Positions 35,726-45,166 of a DNA stretch of 64,000 nucleotides are shown here, in pieces. Below the pieces are notes generated by a model, which saw only the letters and a list, made by a program, of their open reading frames with translations, was not told the DNA's origin and did no database searches. Within the stretch, counting starts at the first letter, position 1. Each line of letters begins with the position of its first letter. The stretch comes from Andeanibacterium sp036384795 (GTDB lineage: Bacteria > Pseudomonadota > Alphaproteobacteria > Sphingomonadales > Sphingomonadaceae): assembly GCA_036384795.1 (NCBI GenBank), contig DASVLP010000056.1, positions 1 through 64,000 on the forward strand. Direction: 5' to 3'. The translations under genes were made by a program, and so were the position numbers.

Positions 35726-37146
35726 GGCGTTTTCCCGTCATCGAAATCTTGCATGGACCAGCCCCCGCCCAGCGCCTGGGTCAGCTGCACGAACGCGCTC
35801 GCCCGGTCGGCTTCGGCGGCGACCACCGCATCGCGCGCCGCGAGCAGGCTGTTCTCCGACGTCAGCAGCGTCTGGAAGTCGGTCAGCCCGGCCTGGTACT
35901 GGCTGCGCGCCAGGATCGCGGCGTTGTTCGCGGCGTCGGCTGCTTCCTGCAGCTCGACGAGCCGCGCTTCGGCCGAGCGGCGCGCCGCGATCGCGGTCTC
36001 CACGTCCTCCAGTGCGCCGAGGATCGATTCGCGCCACGCCGCGAGTGCGCCGTTGGCGACGTCCTGCGCCTGGCGGATGCGCGAAGGTGTGCGCCCGCCG
36101 TCGAAGATCAGCTGGGTGATCGATCCGATCACGCTGCCGGCGATGATGTCGAACAGGTTGGCCGGGCCGAGGTTGTTGGTGCCGATATTGCCGGTGAGCT
36201 GGAGCAGCGGAAACTGTTCCGCGCGCGCGGCGCCGATGCGCGCGAGATCGGCGCGCAAGGTGTTCTCCGCCGCGCGGATGTCGGGCCGGCGCCGCAGCAG
36301 CTCCGCGGGCGCTTCGAGCGTGCCGAGCGCCGGGGGCTGCGGGATCGCTGCCGGCTGCGAGAGCAGCGTCAGCACCCGGCCGGGCGGCTCGCCGATCAGC
36401 GTCGAGATCGCGTTCGAGGTGGCCGCCAGGCTGCTTTCGAGCAGCGGAATGCTCGCCGCGGTCGAGGCGCGCTGGGTGCGCGCCTGCTCGACATCGAGGC
36501 TGGAGACCAGCCCTGCCTGCAGGCGCCACTGGGCGATCTGCAGGTTGTCGTCCTGGATCTTCAACGTGTCGCGGGCGATTTGCAGCTGCTGCTGGGTCGA
36601 GCGTGCGTTGATCACCTGTTCGGCCACTTGGCCGACGATCGCCCGCTGGAGATCGGCGAGCGAATAACCGGCCGAGCGATAGTCGAACCGCGCGGCGCTG
36701 ACCGAGTTGCCGATCCGGCCGAACAGGTCGGCTTCCCAGCTCGCGTCGAGCCCGAGCGACACGCCGAGATGGCTGGTCGCCCCGTCGCCGACGTCGCGGG
36801 TGACGTTGCCGCTGGCGGAAAGCTGCGGGAACAGCGAGGAGCGCGCTTGGATGATGTTCTCGCGCGCCTGCGCGAGCCGCGAGGCCGATTGCGCGAGATC
36901 GAGGTTGTTCGCCAGCGCCTCGCCGACCAGCTCGGTGAGCACCGGATCGTCGAGCGCTTGCCAGTAAGTACGCAGATCGTAGCCCGCTTCGCCCGAGCCC
37001 GGTTCGGAAAACTGCGGCGGCAGCGGGATCGCGTGTTCCGGCATCGCGCCGCCGCTCGGGCCCAGCCCGCAGGCAGTCAGCGAAACGGCGAGCAGCAGGG
37101 CCGGAATCGCTCTCCGGGCGGCCGTGCTCGCTGGCATGTGACGCAT
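35722..37146 (-). CDS. TolC/NodT family outer membrane efflux lipoprotein
   Basis: The 474-residue protein has a lipoprotein signal (LLLAVSLTAC) and two outer membrane efflux protein repeats, with long helices such as LDLAQSASRLAQARENIIQA and the second-repeat RRPDIRAAENTLRADLARIG. It forms the trimeric outer membrane channel of a tripartite exporter. ATG 37146 is chosen over 37137 because a GGTAGGGA ribosome binding site precedes it. First gene of the leftward operon, which continues adaptor, ATPase, permease with overlaps. Exported substrate unknown. Confidence 0.94.
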   Translation of the reverse strand: MRHMPASTAARRAIPALLLAVSLTACGLGPSGGAMPEHAIPLPPQFSEPGSGEAGYDLRTYWQALDDPVLTELVGEALANNLDLAQSASRLAQARENIIQARSSLFPQLSASGNVTRDVGDGATSHLGVSLGLDASWEADLFGRIGNSVSAARFDYRSAGYSLADLQRAIVGQVAEQVINARSTQQQLQIARDTLKIQDDNLQIAQWRLQAGLVSSLDVEQARTQRASTAASIPLLESSLAATSNAISTLIGEPPGRVLTLLSQPAAIPQPPALGTLEAPAELLRRRPDIRAAENTLRADLARIGAARAEQFPLLQLTGNIGTNNLGPANLFDIIAGSVIGSITQLIFDGGRTPSRIRQAQDVANGALAAWRESILGALEDVETAIAARRSAEARLVELQEAADAANNAAILARSQYQAGLTDFQTLLTSENSLLAARDAVVAAEADRASAFVQLTQALGGGWSMQDFDDGKTP

Positions 37147-37244
37147 TCCCCTACCCTCTCCAGAGCCGTCCAAGACTAGCGCCAAATCGGCAAACGCGAG
37201 ATGGGAATCGGCGCTGCGGATTTCCCGGCCTTCTCGGCGAAGCG

Positions 37245-37279
37245 TTGACTCGACCTGATGAAGGTCAAGCTCTAGTCAA
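37245..37279. promoter_or_regulatory. Dyad symmetry upstream of the efflux operon (candidate operator)
   Basis: GACCT-GATGA-AGGTC (37252-37266) is a perfect inverted repeat, flanked by TTGACT (37245-37250) and AGTCAA (37274-37279). It lies about 100 bases upstream of the efflux operon start and about 190 upstream of the GMC gene. Nested dyads of this kind are seen at MerR- and TetR-type operators. No regulator gene is adjacent, so this is only a candidate. The rest of the 321-base gap (37147-37467) shows no gene. Confidence 0.4.
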
Positions 37280-37467
37280 GTGTCGCGGCTTCCGCTCCGT
37301 CTGTTTTGTGGGGCGTTCGGGCCCCTTCGGCGCTGCCTGTTAGTCCCTGACGGTGCGTGAGGGTCAAGTGCGATCTGGCGGTTGCCACCAGGATTCGGGC
37401 GAACCGTGCTTTCGCGGCTTGATCGCCCCCCGGTGGGACTGGCATGCGCGAGCGAAAGGGAGATGGA

Positions 37468-39066
37468 ATGGAACCTGACATCATCGTGATCGGCGGCGGC
37501 TCGGCGGGTTGCGCGGTGGCTGGCCGGCTGGCGCAGCAGGGCCGCCGCGTCGTGGTGCTGGAAGCCGGGGGAAGCGATCGCGACGTGCGCGTGCGCGTGC
37601 CCGCGCTGATGGCGAAGCTGGTCCAGAACCCGCAATTCGACTGGTGCTATTTCTGTGAGCCCGATCCGTCGGTCGGCGGACGTCCCAGTCCGTGGCCCGC
37701 CGGCAAACGCCTCGGCGGCGGTAGCGCGATCAACGGGATGATGTTCATCCGCGGCCACCGTTGGGATTACGACAACTGGGCGAAGCTCGGCGCGACCGGA
37801 TGGGACTACCAATCGGTGCTGCCCAGCTTTCGGCGGCTCGAGGACAACGAGCGCGGCGCCGACCACTGGCGCGGGACCGGCGGCCCCGTCGCCGTCTCCG
37901 AATGCCGCAGCCGCTACCCGGTGACCGATGCCTGGATCGCGGCCGCGATCGAGGCCGGCATCGCGCGCTCGCCCGATCTGAACGGCGAGAAGGCCGAAGG
38001 GGTGGATCACATCCAGCTTTCGCAACGCCGGGGCTGGCGCAACACGACCTCCACATATCTCCACGGCCTTGCGGGCGGGCTGACGCCGCAGGTCTTGCTC
38101 GAAGCGCAAGTCCTGAAGCTCGAGATCGAAAGCGGCCGCGCGGTCGGCGTCACCTATCGCCAGGGCGGCGAAACAAGGACGCTGCGCGCAAGGCAGGGCG
38201 TGGTGCTGAGCGCCGGCGCGCTCAACACGCCGCGGCTGCTGATGCTTTCCGGCATCGGCCCGGCCGACCATTTGCGCGAGGTCGGCGTCGAGGTGGTGCG
38301 CGACGTTCCCGGCATCGGCGAGAACCTTCAGGATCATTGCGGCACCCACCTGATCGACACGGTCGACGCGCTGACGCTGAACAACGACGCCAACGGCTGG
38401 CGCGCGCCGCTGCAGTTGCTGCGGATGGCGTTCGGGCGCGGCGCGCTGTCGACCGGCATCGGCCATGCCCAAGCGTTCGTCCGCAGCCGCGAAGGCCTGC
38501 CCGCGCCCAACCTCCAGCTCGCGTTCTCCGCATTCTCGTTCGAGGTCACCCCGCAAGGCAACGTGCTGCTGCGCCCGGAAAGCTCGGTCGCGACGTTCGT
38601 CGGCTTGATGCGGCCGAGCTCGCGCGGGCGGATCACGCTGCGTTCCGCCGATCCCATGGACCCGCCGAAGATCGACCATCGGCTGCTCGGCGGAGACGAC
38701 GATGTCGAGCAACTGGTCGAAGGCCTCCAGCTCGCACGCAAGATCATGGCGCAGCCCGCGATCTCCCGCCAGGTCAAGGGCGAGACCCGCCCCGGCGATG
38801 CTGCGGCGACCGACGAGGCGCTGCGCGACTACGTGCGCACCTGGACGATGTCGATGTACCATCCGGTCGGCACCGCGAAGATCGGGACCGCCAACGATCC
38901 GCTGGCGGTGCTCGATCCAGGCCTCCGGCTGCGCGGACTGGAGGGGCTGTGGGTGGCCGACGCGTCGGTGATGCCGACGATCCCGCAAGGCAACACCAAC
39001 GCGACGTGCATCATGATCGGCGAGCGCGCGGCGGAACTGATCGGTGCGGCGCTGGGGCCCGCCTGA
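37468..39066 (+). CDS. GMC family FAD oxidoreductase
   Basis: The 532-residue flavoprotein begins EPDIIVIGGGSAGCAVAGRL, with the dinucleotide-binding GGGSAG at residues 9-14, and has GGGSAINGMMFIRGH, LSAGALNTPRLLMLSGIGP and the catalytic MYHPVGTAKIG (His) with PQGNTNATCIMIGERAA (Asn) near the end. GMC enzymes oxidise alcohols, cholines or aromatic carbinols to aldehydes with O2 or a quinone. The ATG at 37468 has a strong AGGGAGATGG site; an upstream in-frame ATG at 37444 does not. It is first of four rightward genes; substrate unknown. Confidence 0.93.
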   Translation: MEPDIIVIGGGSAGCAVAGRLAQQGRRVVVLEAGGSDRDVRVRVPALMAKLVQNPQFDWCYFCEPDPSVGGRPSPWPAGKRLGGGSAINGMMFIRGHRWDYDNWAKLGATGWDYQSVLPSFRRLEDNERGADHWRGTGGPVAVSECRSRYPVTDAWIAAAIEAGIARSPDLNGEKAEGVDHIQLSQRRGWRNTTSTYLHGLAGGLTPQVLLEAQVLKLEIESGRAVGVTYRQGGETRTLRARQGVVLSAGALNTPRLLMLSGIGPADHLREVGVEVVRDVPGIGENLQDHCGTHLIDTVDALTLNNDANGWRAPLQLLRMAFGRGALSTGIGHAQAFVRSREGLPAPNLQLAFSAFSFEVTPQGNVLLRPESSVATFVGLMRPSSRGRITLRSADPMDPPKIDHRLLGGDDDVEQLVEGLQLARKIMAQPAISRQVKGETRPGDAAATDEALRDYVRTWTMSMYHPVGTAKIGTANDPLAVLDPGLRLRGLEGLWVADASVMPTIPQGNTNATCIMIGERAAELIGAALGPA

Positions 39067-39164
39067 CCGCAAATCGCTTGCCAGCAGGCGGCAAAACCCG
39101 CATTCGACTGTGACAATGTCGATGCCGCCGGGGAGGGCGGCGGATCGCGAGCGGGGGCAATCAA

Positions 39165-39680
39165 TTGGCAAGGCAGACCGCTTCGAGCGCTCGCAGGAAG
39201 GCCGACGCGCCGGGCAAGTCCAGCCTCGAGCTCTATCGCGAGGGGCGCGCGCCGCCGGCGATCATGCTCACCATCGGCCTGGTGCTCGCCGGCCGCCGCT
39301 GGCGTTCGCTGCTCGACGAGCGGTTGCGGCCGACCGGACAGACCTCCGCGCGGATGGAGACGCTCTCGGCAATCCTCAATTCCCCGCCGCTCAGCCCGCA
39401 AGTCGACATCGCTCGCCGGCTGAGGATCGAGGGCCCCACCCTCACCCGGATGATCGACGCGCTCGAGAAGGATCGGCTGGTCGAGCGCGTGCCCGATCCC
39501 GCCGACCGGCGGACCCGGCAGCTGCGGGTGACCGAGGAAGGCGAGGCGGTGCTCGAAGAGATCTTCGACATCGCGGACGAGATGCGCGAGCGGCTGCTCG
39601 AAGGTTTCGACGAAAGCGAGATCGAAGAGGTCAACCGCGTGCTGCGCAAACTGATCGGCCGGCTCGACGCCGGGCTTTAG
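39165..39680 (+). CDS. MarR family transcriptional regulator
   Basis: This 171-residue winged-helix regulator has LRPTGQTSARMETLSAILNS, the recognition helix region IARRLRIEGPTLTRMIDALE and the wing KDRLVERVPDPADRRTRQLR, the MarR core. Such proteins usually bind an aromatic or phenolic effector and repress a nearby catabolic or efflux operon. It starts with TTG at 39165 behind a GGGGG site. It sits between the GMC oxidoreductase and ThDP enzyme genes, so likely controls this cluster. Confidence 0.92.
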   Translation: MARQTASSARRKADAPGKSSLELYREGRAPPAIMLTIGLVLAGRRWRSLLDERLRPTGQTSARMETLSAILNSPPLSPQVDIARRLRIEGPTLTRMIDALEKDRLVERVPDPADRRTRQLRVTEEGEAVLEEIFDIADEMRERLLEGFDESEIEEVNRVLRKLIGRLDAGL

Positions 39681-39755
39681 CTGCGCCCCCCGTCCGCTTC
39701 GATTGCGCGCCTCCCGCTTTTGATCTAGCCGCCTCCCACATCCAAGGGAGATAGC

Positions 39756-41429
39756 ATGCGGCCGGGTTCAGGAATCGTCGATCAGCCAGTCCACGCCAAC
39801 GGCACGGTCGCCGACGCGATCGCCGCGGTGCTGAAGCGCGAAGGGGTGGAGATCGTGTTCGGCTATCCGCGCAACCAGATCCTCGAAGCCGCCGCGCGGA
39901 TCGACATCCGCACCGTTATCGTCCGCCAGGAACGCACCGGCCTGCACATGGCCGACGCGATGAGCCGGATGACCAAAGGCGGCAGGATGGGCGTGTTCGT
40001 GATGCAGCAGGGCCCCGGCGCGGAGAACGCGATGGGCGGCGTTGCGCAGGCCTATGCCGACAGCGTGCCGGTGCTGGTGATGCCGCAAGGCTATGCGCTC
40101 GCCCAGATGTACGTGCCGTACAACTTCAACTCGACCCGCTCGATGGCGAGCTATGCCAAGCACGCCGAGCCGCTGACCAGCGGCGACCAGGTGGTGCCGG
40201 TGTTGCGCCGGGCGTTCTCGATGCTGAGGAACGGCCGGCCGCAGCCGGTGGTGATCGAACTGCCGTACGACGTGCTCGACAAGCCGTTCGCCGGCGAGAT
40301 GGACTACGTGCCGGGCAAAGTGGTGACGAGCGGCCCGGCGCCGGCGGATGTCGAGGCCGCGGCCGAGGCGCTAGTCGCCGCCGAGAACCCGGCGATCTAT
40401 GCCGGCCAGGGCATCCACTGGTCCGAAGCCTACGATGAACTGCGCGCGCTCGCCGAGCACCTGGCTTGTCCGGTGATGACCAGCCTGCCCGGCAAGAGCG
40501 CGTTCGACGAGACCCACCCGCTCGCGCTCGGCTCGGGCGGCAACGGGATCAACGGCTGCGTCGCCAAATGGCTCGCCGAATGCGACCTGCTGTTCGGCAT
40601 CGGCTGCAGCTTCACCGCGACGTCGTTCGGCCTCGCGATCCCGCAGGGCAAGCGCGTGATCCACGCGACCCTCGACCCGACAGACGTCGACAAGTCGGTG
40701 CCGAGCGAGATCGCACTGATCGGCGATGCGAAGCTGACGCTGGCCGCGATGCTCGATGCGGTGAAGCGCCGCCTGCCGCAACCGCGTGACAGCGCTCCGA
40801 TCGCCGCGCGGATCAAGGCTTGCGAGCAAGAATGGCTCGCCAAGTGGATGGCGAAGTGCACCCAGGAGACCAGCCCGCTCAGCCCCTATCGCGTGCTGTG
40901 GGACCTGCAGCAGACGGTCGACGTTGCGAACACGATCATCACCCATGACGCCGGCAGTCCCCGCGACCAGCTGGTGCCGTTCTGGAAGAGCACGAGCTCG
41001 CACGGCTATATCGGCTGGGGCAAGTCGACCCAGCTCGGCTATGGCCTCGGCCTGGCAATGGGCGCGAAGCTCGCGTGCCCCGACAAGCTGTGCATCAACG
41101 TGTGGGGTGACGCGGCGATCGGCTTCACCGGCACCGACCTCGAGACCGCCGCGCGCGATCGGATCCCGATCCTGTCGATCCTCTTGAACAACGAGGCGAT
41201 GGCGATCGAGCTGCCGATCATGCCCGAAGCGACCGCCAAGTACCGCGCGACCGACATCTCGGGCGATTACGCGGCCTTCGCGCGCTCGCTCGGCTGCCAT
41301 GGCGAACGGGTGACGCAGGCGAGCGAGATCGTCCCTGCCCTGAAGCGCGCGATCGCCGCGACCGAAGCGGGCCAGCCGGCGCTGGTGGAGTTCATCACCG
41401 AGAAGGAAACGGTGATTTCGCGGGGATGA
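39756..41429 (+). CDS. Thiamine diphosphate-dependent enzyme (acetolactate synthase-like)
   Basis: The 557-residue protein has the three-domain layout of ThDP decarboxylases: catalytic Glu59 in VRQERTGLHMADAMSRM, a central domain, and a ThDP motif from GDAAIGFTG (Gly451-Asp452) to NN (478-479). The usual third motif residue Gly is Ala here (GDA rather than GDG). It is probably a 2-oxoacid decarboxylase or carboligase rather than biosynthetic acetolactate synthase, since no regulatory subunit is nearby and the genes around it are catabolic. ATG preceded by AGGGAG. Reaction unknown. Confidence 0.88.
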   Translation: MRPGSGIVDQPVHANGTVADAIAAVLKREGVEIVFGYPRNQILEAAARIDIRTVIVRQERTGLHMADAMSRMTKGGRMGVFVMQQGPGAENAMGGVAQAYADSVPVLVMPQGYALAQMYVPYNFNSTRSMASYAKHAEPLTSGDQVVPVLRRAFSMLRNGRPQPVVIELPYDVLDKPFAGEMDYVPGKVVTSGPAPADVEAAAEALVAAENPAIYAGQGIHWSEAYDELRALAEHLACPVMTSLPGKSAFDETHPLALGSGGNGINGCVAKWLAECDLLFGIGCSFTATSFGLAIPQGKRVIHATLDPTDVDKSVPSEIALIGDAKLTLAAMLDAVKRRLPQPRDSAPIAARIKACEQEWLAKWMAKCTQETSPLSPYRVLWDLQQTVDVANTIITHDAGSPRDQLVPFWKSTSSHGYIGWGKSTQLGYGLGLAMGAKLACPDKLCINVWGDAAIGFTGTDLETAARDRIPILSILLNNEAMAIELPIMPEATAKYRATDISGDYAAFARSLGCHGERVTQASEIVPALKRAIAATEAGQPALVEFITEKETVISRG

Positions 41430-41435
41430 AGGTTT

Positions 41436-41596
41436 TTCGCGCAAAGACGCAAAGGCCCGGCTTCCCGGGCAGGATTTCACACGAAGATGTTGCGCGCGGC
41501 GGCGGATGAGGCACGTCATCTTCGTGTCTTCGTGTGAACCAAATTGCCGCTTCGCGGCAGGCGCGACGCCTTCGCGGCTTTGCGCCTTTGCGCGAA
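41436..41596. repeat. Large imperfect palindrome (nested inverted repeat)
   Basis: The 161-base gap element folds into a long cruciform. The outer arms TTCGCGCAAAGACGCAAAGG (41436-41455) and CTTTGCGCCTTTGCGCGAA (41578-41596) pair with one mismatch. Inner arms TTCACACGAAGATG (41476-41489) and CATCTTCGTG...TTCGTGTGAA (41517-41538) pair with an 8-base duplication (TCTTCGTG). The centre has GC-rich stems. It lies between the ThDP and FAD-monooxygenase genes. Such intergenic mosaics recur in sphingomonad genomes; a transcript-end or transcript-processing role is possible. Confidence 0.8.
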
Positions 41597-41639
41597 TCAA
41601 ATCGCCAGATAGGACGAGCGCCTGAGGAGAAGGTCGCGA

Positions 41640-42893
41640 ATGGCTGAAATGAAGGACGTCATCGTCGTCGGCGCCGGGCCGGTCGGGATGCTCACCGCGT
41701 TGGCGCTCGCGCAGACCGGCGCGAAAGTGGCGGTGCTCGAGCAGGAGCCGCACATCATCAATTCCCCGCGCGCCGCGGTCTATTTCCCCTCGACGCTGAT
41801 CGTCCTCGAAGAGCTGGGCCTGCTCGACGAACTCAACGAGATCGGCTTCCAGAACCGCACGTTCGGCACGCATGTGCCGGAGTTCGGCTATTCGTCGGTG
41901 GTCACCACCGAGCCGATCGCAGGCATTCCGTTCGATTACCAGCTCCATGCTGGGCAGCACGACGTCGCCCGGGTGGCGATGGAGCATGCGCAGACGCTCG
42001 GGGTCGAAGTGCTGTTCGAGCATGAAGTGATCGCGCTGGACGGCCGCGCGGGCGGCGTGGTCGTGACCGCGCGCACTCCGGCAGGAGAAAGGACTTTCAC
42101 CGCCAAGTGGCTGATCGGTGCGGACGGCGCGCGCAGCACGGTGCGCAAACTCGCGGGAATCGAGTTCGACGGCCACACCTGGCCCGAGCGCTTCGTCGCG
42201 ACCAACGTGAAGTTCGATTTCCGCAAGCTCGGCTACCAGCAGGCCAATTTCGTTTGCGATCCCGTCAACATGGCGGTGATCGCGCAGCTCGACCGCGACG
42301 GGCTGTGGCGCTGCACCTACATGGAAGACGCCGCGCTGCCGCTCGAAAGCTACGAAGACCGAATCCACCAGCGCTACGAATGGTTCATGCGCGGCAGCAA
42401 GGATTACGAGATCGTCTCGTCGAGCCCCTACATGCTGCACCAGCGCGCCGGCGAGACGCTGCGCAAGGGCCACGTCCTGCTGGCCGGCGACGCGGCGCAT
42501 GCGACCAACCCGTGCGGCGGGCTCGGCCTCACCTCGGGCGTGTGGACCGGCATGGTGCTCGCCGACGTGCTCGGTGCGGTGCTGCGCGGCGAGGAGGACG
42601 AAAGCATCCTCGACCGCTATTCCGACGAGCGTCGGCGCATCTTCTGGGAGGTGGTCAGCCCGGCCGCGACCGAGAACAAGCGCATGCTGCAGGAGCGTGA
42701 CCCGGAGCAGCGGCAGAAGGACCTCGCCGCGGTGAAGGCCCTGTCCGACGATCCCGATTCGGGCGCGATGCTGATGCTGTTCGCCTACAAAGTGATCGGC
42801 GACGTGCTGCGGCCGGCTTCGCGCTGGGCCGATGCCGATCCGACTTCGCGCGTGAACCTCGACATCGCCGGACGGCAGGGGCAGATTCACTAG
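41640..42893 (+). CDS. FAD-dependent aromatic monooxygenase (PHBH-like)
   Basis: The 417-residue protein begins KDVIVVGAGPVGMLTALALA with GAGPVG at 11-16. It has the class A flavin monooxygenase DG motif in LIGADGARSTVRKLAG and the GD motif VLLAGDAAHATNPCGGLGLT (Gly283-Asp284). It resembles 3-(3-hydroxyphenyl)propionate and 4-hydroxybenzoate hydroxylases, NAD(P)H-dependent enzymes that hydroxylate phenolic rings. The ATG has GAGGAGAAGG upstream. With the GMC, ThDP and VOC genes around it, an aromatic substrate is likely, but not identified. Confidence 0.92.
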   Translation: MAEMKDVIVVGAGPVGMLTALALAQTGAKVAVLEQEPHIINSPRAAVYFPSTLIVLEELGLLDELNEIGFQNRTFGTHVPEFGYSSVVTTEPIAGIPFDYQLHAGQHDVARVAMEHAQTLGVEVLFEHEVIALDGRAGGVVVTARTPAGERTFTAKWLIGADGARSTVRKLAGIEFDGHTWPERFVATNVKFDFRKLGYQQANFVCDPVNMAVIAQLDRDGLWRCTYMEDAALPLESYEDRIHQRYEWFMRGSKDYEIVSSSPYMLHQRAGETLRKGHVLLAGDAAHATNPCGGLGLTSGVWTGMVLADVLGAVLRGEEDESILDRYSDERRRIFWEVVSPAATENKRMLQERDPEQRQKDLAAVKALSDDPDSGAMLMLFAYKVIGDVLRPASRWADADPTSRVNLDIAGRQGQIH

Positions 42894-43040
42894 CTTCGAT
42901 CCTCCCCGTTCCGGAGGAATGGGAAGGGGGACCGCGACGCGAAGCGTCGTGGTGGAGGGGAATGGCGCAGCATTGCCCCTCCGTCAGTCCCTACGGGCCT
43001 GCCACCTCCCCATCGCCGCGACAGGGAGGATCGGTTCAGC
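42894..43040. repeat. Composite palindromic intergenic repeat
   Basis: Between the converging monooxygenase and TonB-receptor genes, GATCCTCCCC (42898-42907) pairs with the end GGGAGGATCGG. Inside are CGACGC-GAA-GCGTCG, GGAGGGGAATG paired with CATTGCCCCTCC, and CCGTTCCGGAGG. It is a mosaic of hairpins rather than a gene, similar in type to the element at 41436-41596 and to repeats common in sphingomonad intergenic regions. Confidence 0.7.
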
Positions 43041-45053
43041 TCAATACCCCCAGCGCAGCCCCGCCCACACCGTGGCCGGCGTGCCGTAGTCCATCGAGCC
43101 GCCCTGGTTGCGGGTGACGATCGTGGCATTGAACACGTTCTCGCCGCGCAGCACCACGCTCAGCTCCTTCCACACCGGCACCTGCGCAAACAAGTCGAGC
43201 GTGGTCGCGGCCGGCAGGACGTCGGTGTTGACGTCGTCTTCGTAGGCGGCGCCGGTGTGACGCAAGGTCGCGGCGAAGCGCATCCGGTCCCTGGGCTGCC
43301 ACGCGAGCGTCGCCGAGGTCGACCACTTCGGCGTCTGCGCCGGCCGCAACCCGTCGAGCTGCGCCTGGGTGCCGCTCGCCTCGACCTTGGAATCGGTATA
43401 CGCCAGCGACCCGGTCAGGCTGACGGCGCCCGAGCGGAGGGAGCCCTGGAATTCGATCCCCTGGGCGTGGATCGCATCGACGTTCTGCCGCTGCTTCAGG
43501 TTAGTGCCGATGGTGACGTTGGAGATCGCGTTCTTCAGCTTGTTGTCGAACGCGGTGAGCGAGAAGCTCGCCCAGCCCGCCGGGTCGAGCTCGATTCCCC
43601 CTTCGTAGCCTTCGAGCCGCTCGTTCTTCAGCGCGGCATTGGCCTCGGTGGTTACCGGGAACACCACGAACGGGCGATAGAGCTCGTTCAGCGTCGGCAG
43701 CCGCAGCCCGGTGTACGCCGCGGCGCGCAGTCGCACGCCTTTCGCCACCGTGGCGAGCGCGCCGGCGCGCCAGGTCGTTTCCCAGCCCGAGCGATCGTTG
43801 AAGGCATCGTCCTCGGTCACTGCGCCCGATGCATCGAGCGCCCGGTAATAGCCGTCGCGGATCGACCAGCGGTCGGCGCGCAAGCCGCCGGTCAGCACCA
43901 CCGGGCCGAGCGTCCAATCGTCCTCGGCAAAAAACCCGACGTCGCTGTTGTGTCCGCCGGCAAGGTGCGTGCCGGTAACGAGCTGGGTTGCGGCGCTGTA
44001 GGTGTCTTCGGCAAGATCGCCGTCGGACAGTCGGAAATCGGTGCCCAGGCGCAGCACGTTGTCGTGACCCACCGGGGGGCGCACCTCGAACTTGCCGCCG
44101 AAGCCGGTCGAGGGCGTGTCGCGCTGGTCGAGCGTCTTCTTGAAGCTGGTCGACGAGATCACGATGTTCGAGAAGTTGCGCCACTGGCCGTAGACCAGCG
44201 CATCGAACTGCCAATCGCCGTGACCGACCAGCCGGAGGCTGACGTCTTCGCCCTTGCTCTCGCTGTCGGCGCCCACGAAGCGCAAGGTGCGGTTGTCGTC
44301 GAACGCCATCCCGCGCGCCTGCAATTCGATGTCCGAGCCGAGCGGCTCGACCAGCCGCGCCTGGGTGGTCCAGCTGTCGTAGGCGGCGCGGGCCGACGCG
44401 GGCACCCGCTGGCTTTCGGGCGTGGTCCAGAAGCCCTGCCCGCGGTCCCACTCGCCGGCGACCACCGCGAAGCCCTTGCCGAGTTCGGGCGCGACGCTGC
44501 CGCTGAGCTGGGTCTCGCCGCGATCGTTGACCAGGGCCTGCCCGTTGAACAGGCCCAGTTCCTGCGCGTCTGCGCTTTCGAGCTCGATCGTGCCGGCAAG
44601 CGCGCCCGAGCCGAACGGACCCGAGCCGCCGCCGCGGGTCACGCGGATGTTGGCGATCTGGTCGGGCATGATCGACGACAGCGGGATATAGCCGAACATC
44701 GGATCGGCCATCGGCACCCCGTCGAGCAGCACTTGCGCGCGGCTGGTGGCGTTGCCGTTGAGCGCGCGCAAGGTGACGCCCTGCGCGCTGGGGTTGGACG
44801 AGCGGCTGTCCGAGCGGCGGAATTCCTGGAATCCCGCGACGTTCGACAACGCATCCTCGATCCGGCCCGAGGCGGTCGCGACGATTTGCTCGCGCGGGAT
44901 GTCGACCACATCGTAGGCGGGGGTCGCCGGCGTTTGATCGAGCCCGCGCCCGGTGACGATGATGACGTTGGGGTTATCCGCATCCTCCGCCATCGCCGTT
45001 GCCGGCAGCGCCAGGCTGGCGACGCACGCCAGCAGCATGAAGCGGATCGTCAT
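43041..45053 (-). CDS. TonB-dependent outer membrane receptor
   Basis: The 670-residue protein has a signal peptide (about 1-22), a plug domain (residues 40-150: EQIVATASGRIEDALSNVAG, QVLLDGVPMADPMFGYIPLS, IRVTRGGGSGPFGSGALAGT) and a C-terminal beta barrel ending VNFGY-like LRWGY. It imports a ligand too large for porins, driven by TonB. No FecA-type signalling extension is present. The ATG at 45053 is used because GGGAGAG precedes it. Its place in the catabolic region suggests uptake of that pathway's substrate. Ligand unknown; no Fur box was seen upstream. Confidence 0.93.
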   Translation of the reverse strand: MTIRFMLLACVASLALPATAMAEDADNPNVIIVTGRGLDQTPATPAYDVVDIPREQIVATASGRIEDALSNVAGFQEFRRSDSRSSNPSAQGVTLRALNGNATSRAQVLLDGVPMADPMFGYIPLSSIMPDQIANIRVTRGGGSGPFGSGALAGTIELESADAQELGLFNGQALVNDRGETQLSGSVAPELGKGFAVVAGEWDRGQGFWTTPESQRVPASARAAYDSWTTQARLVEPLGSDIELQARGMAFDDNRTLRFVGADSESKGEDVSLRLVGHGDWQFDALVYGQWRNFSNIVISSTSFKKTLDQRDTPSTGFGGKFEVRPPVGHDNVLRLGTDFRLSDGDLAEDTYSAATQLVTGTHLAGGHNSDVGFFAEDDWTLGPVVLTGGLRADRWSIRDGYYRALDASGAVTEDDAFNDRSGWETTWRAGALATVAKGVRLRAAAYTGLRLPTLNELYRPFVVFPVTTEANAALKNERLEGYEGGIELDPAGWASFSLTAFDNKLKNAISNVTIGTNLKQRQNVDAIHAQGIEFQGSLRSGAVSLTGSLAYTDSKVEASGTQAQLDGLRPAQTPKWSTSATLAWQPRDRMRFAATLRHTGAAYEDDVNTDVLPAATTLDLFAQVPVWKELSVVLRGENVFNATIVTRNQGGSMDYGTPATVWAGLRWGY

Positions 45054-45166
45054 CGGTCTCTCCCTCAATTTCGGACAAAGTCATCTCTGGCAAGCGCCCT
45101 CTAGCGCGCGGCGCTTGCCGCGTCACGCGGACTTTGGCAGGAGAATTGTCGCAGGGAGAATTTGCG

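Noticed and set aside
37717..37725. GGCGGTAGC, identical to the RfaH ops core
   Set aside because: It is inside the GMC coding sequence, encoding the conserved GGGSAI motif, and far from the exopolysaccharide operons.
40371..42890. Frame of over 830 codons antisense to the ThDP enzyme and monooxygenase genes
   Set aside because: Spans two clear genes and the palindrome between them; composition is not protein-like.
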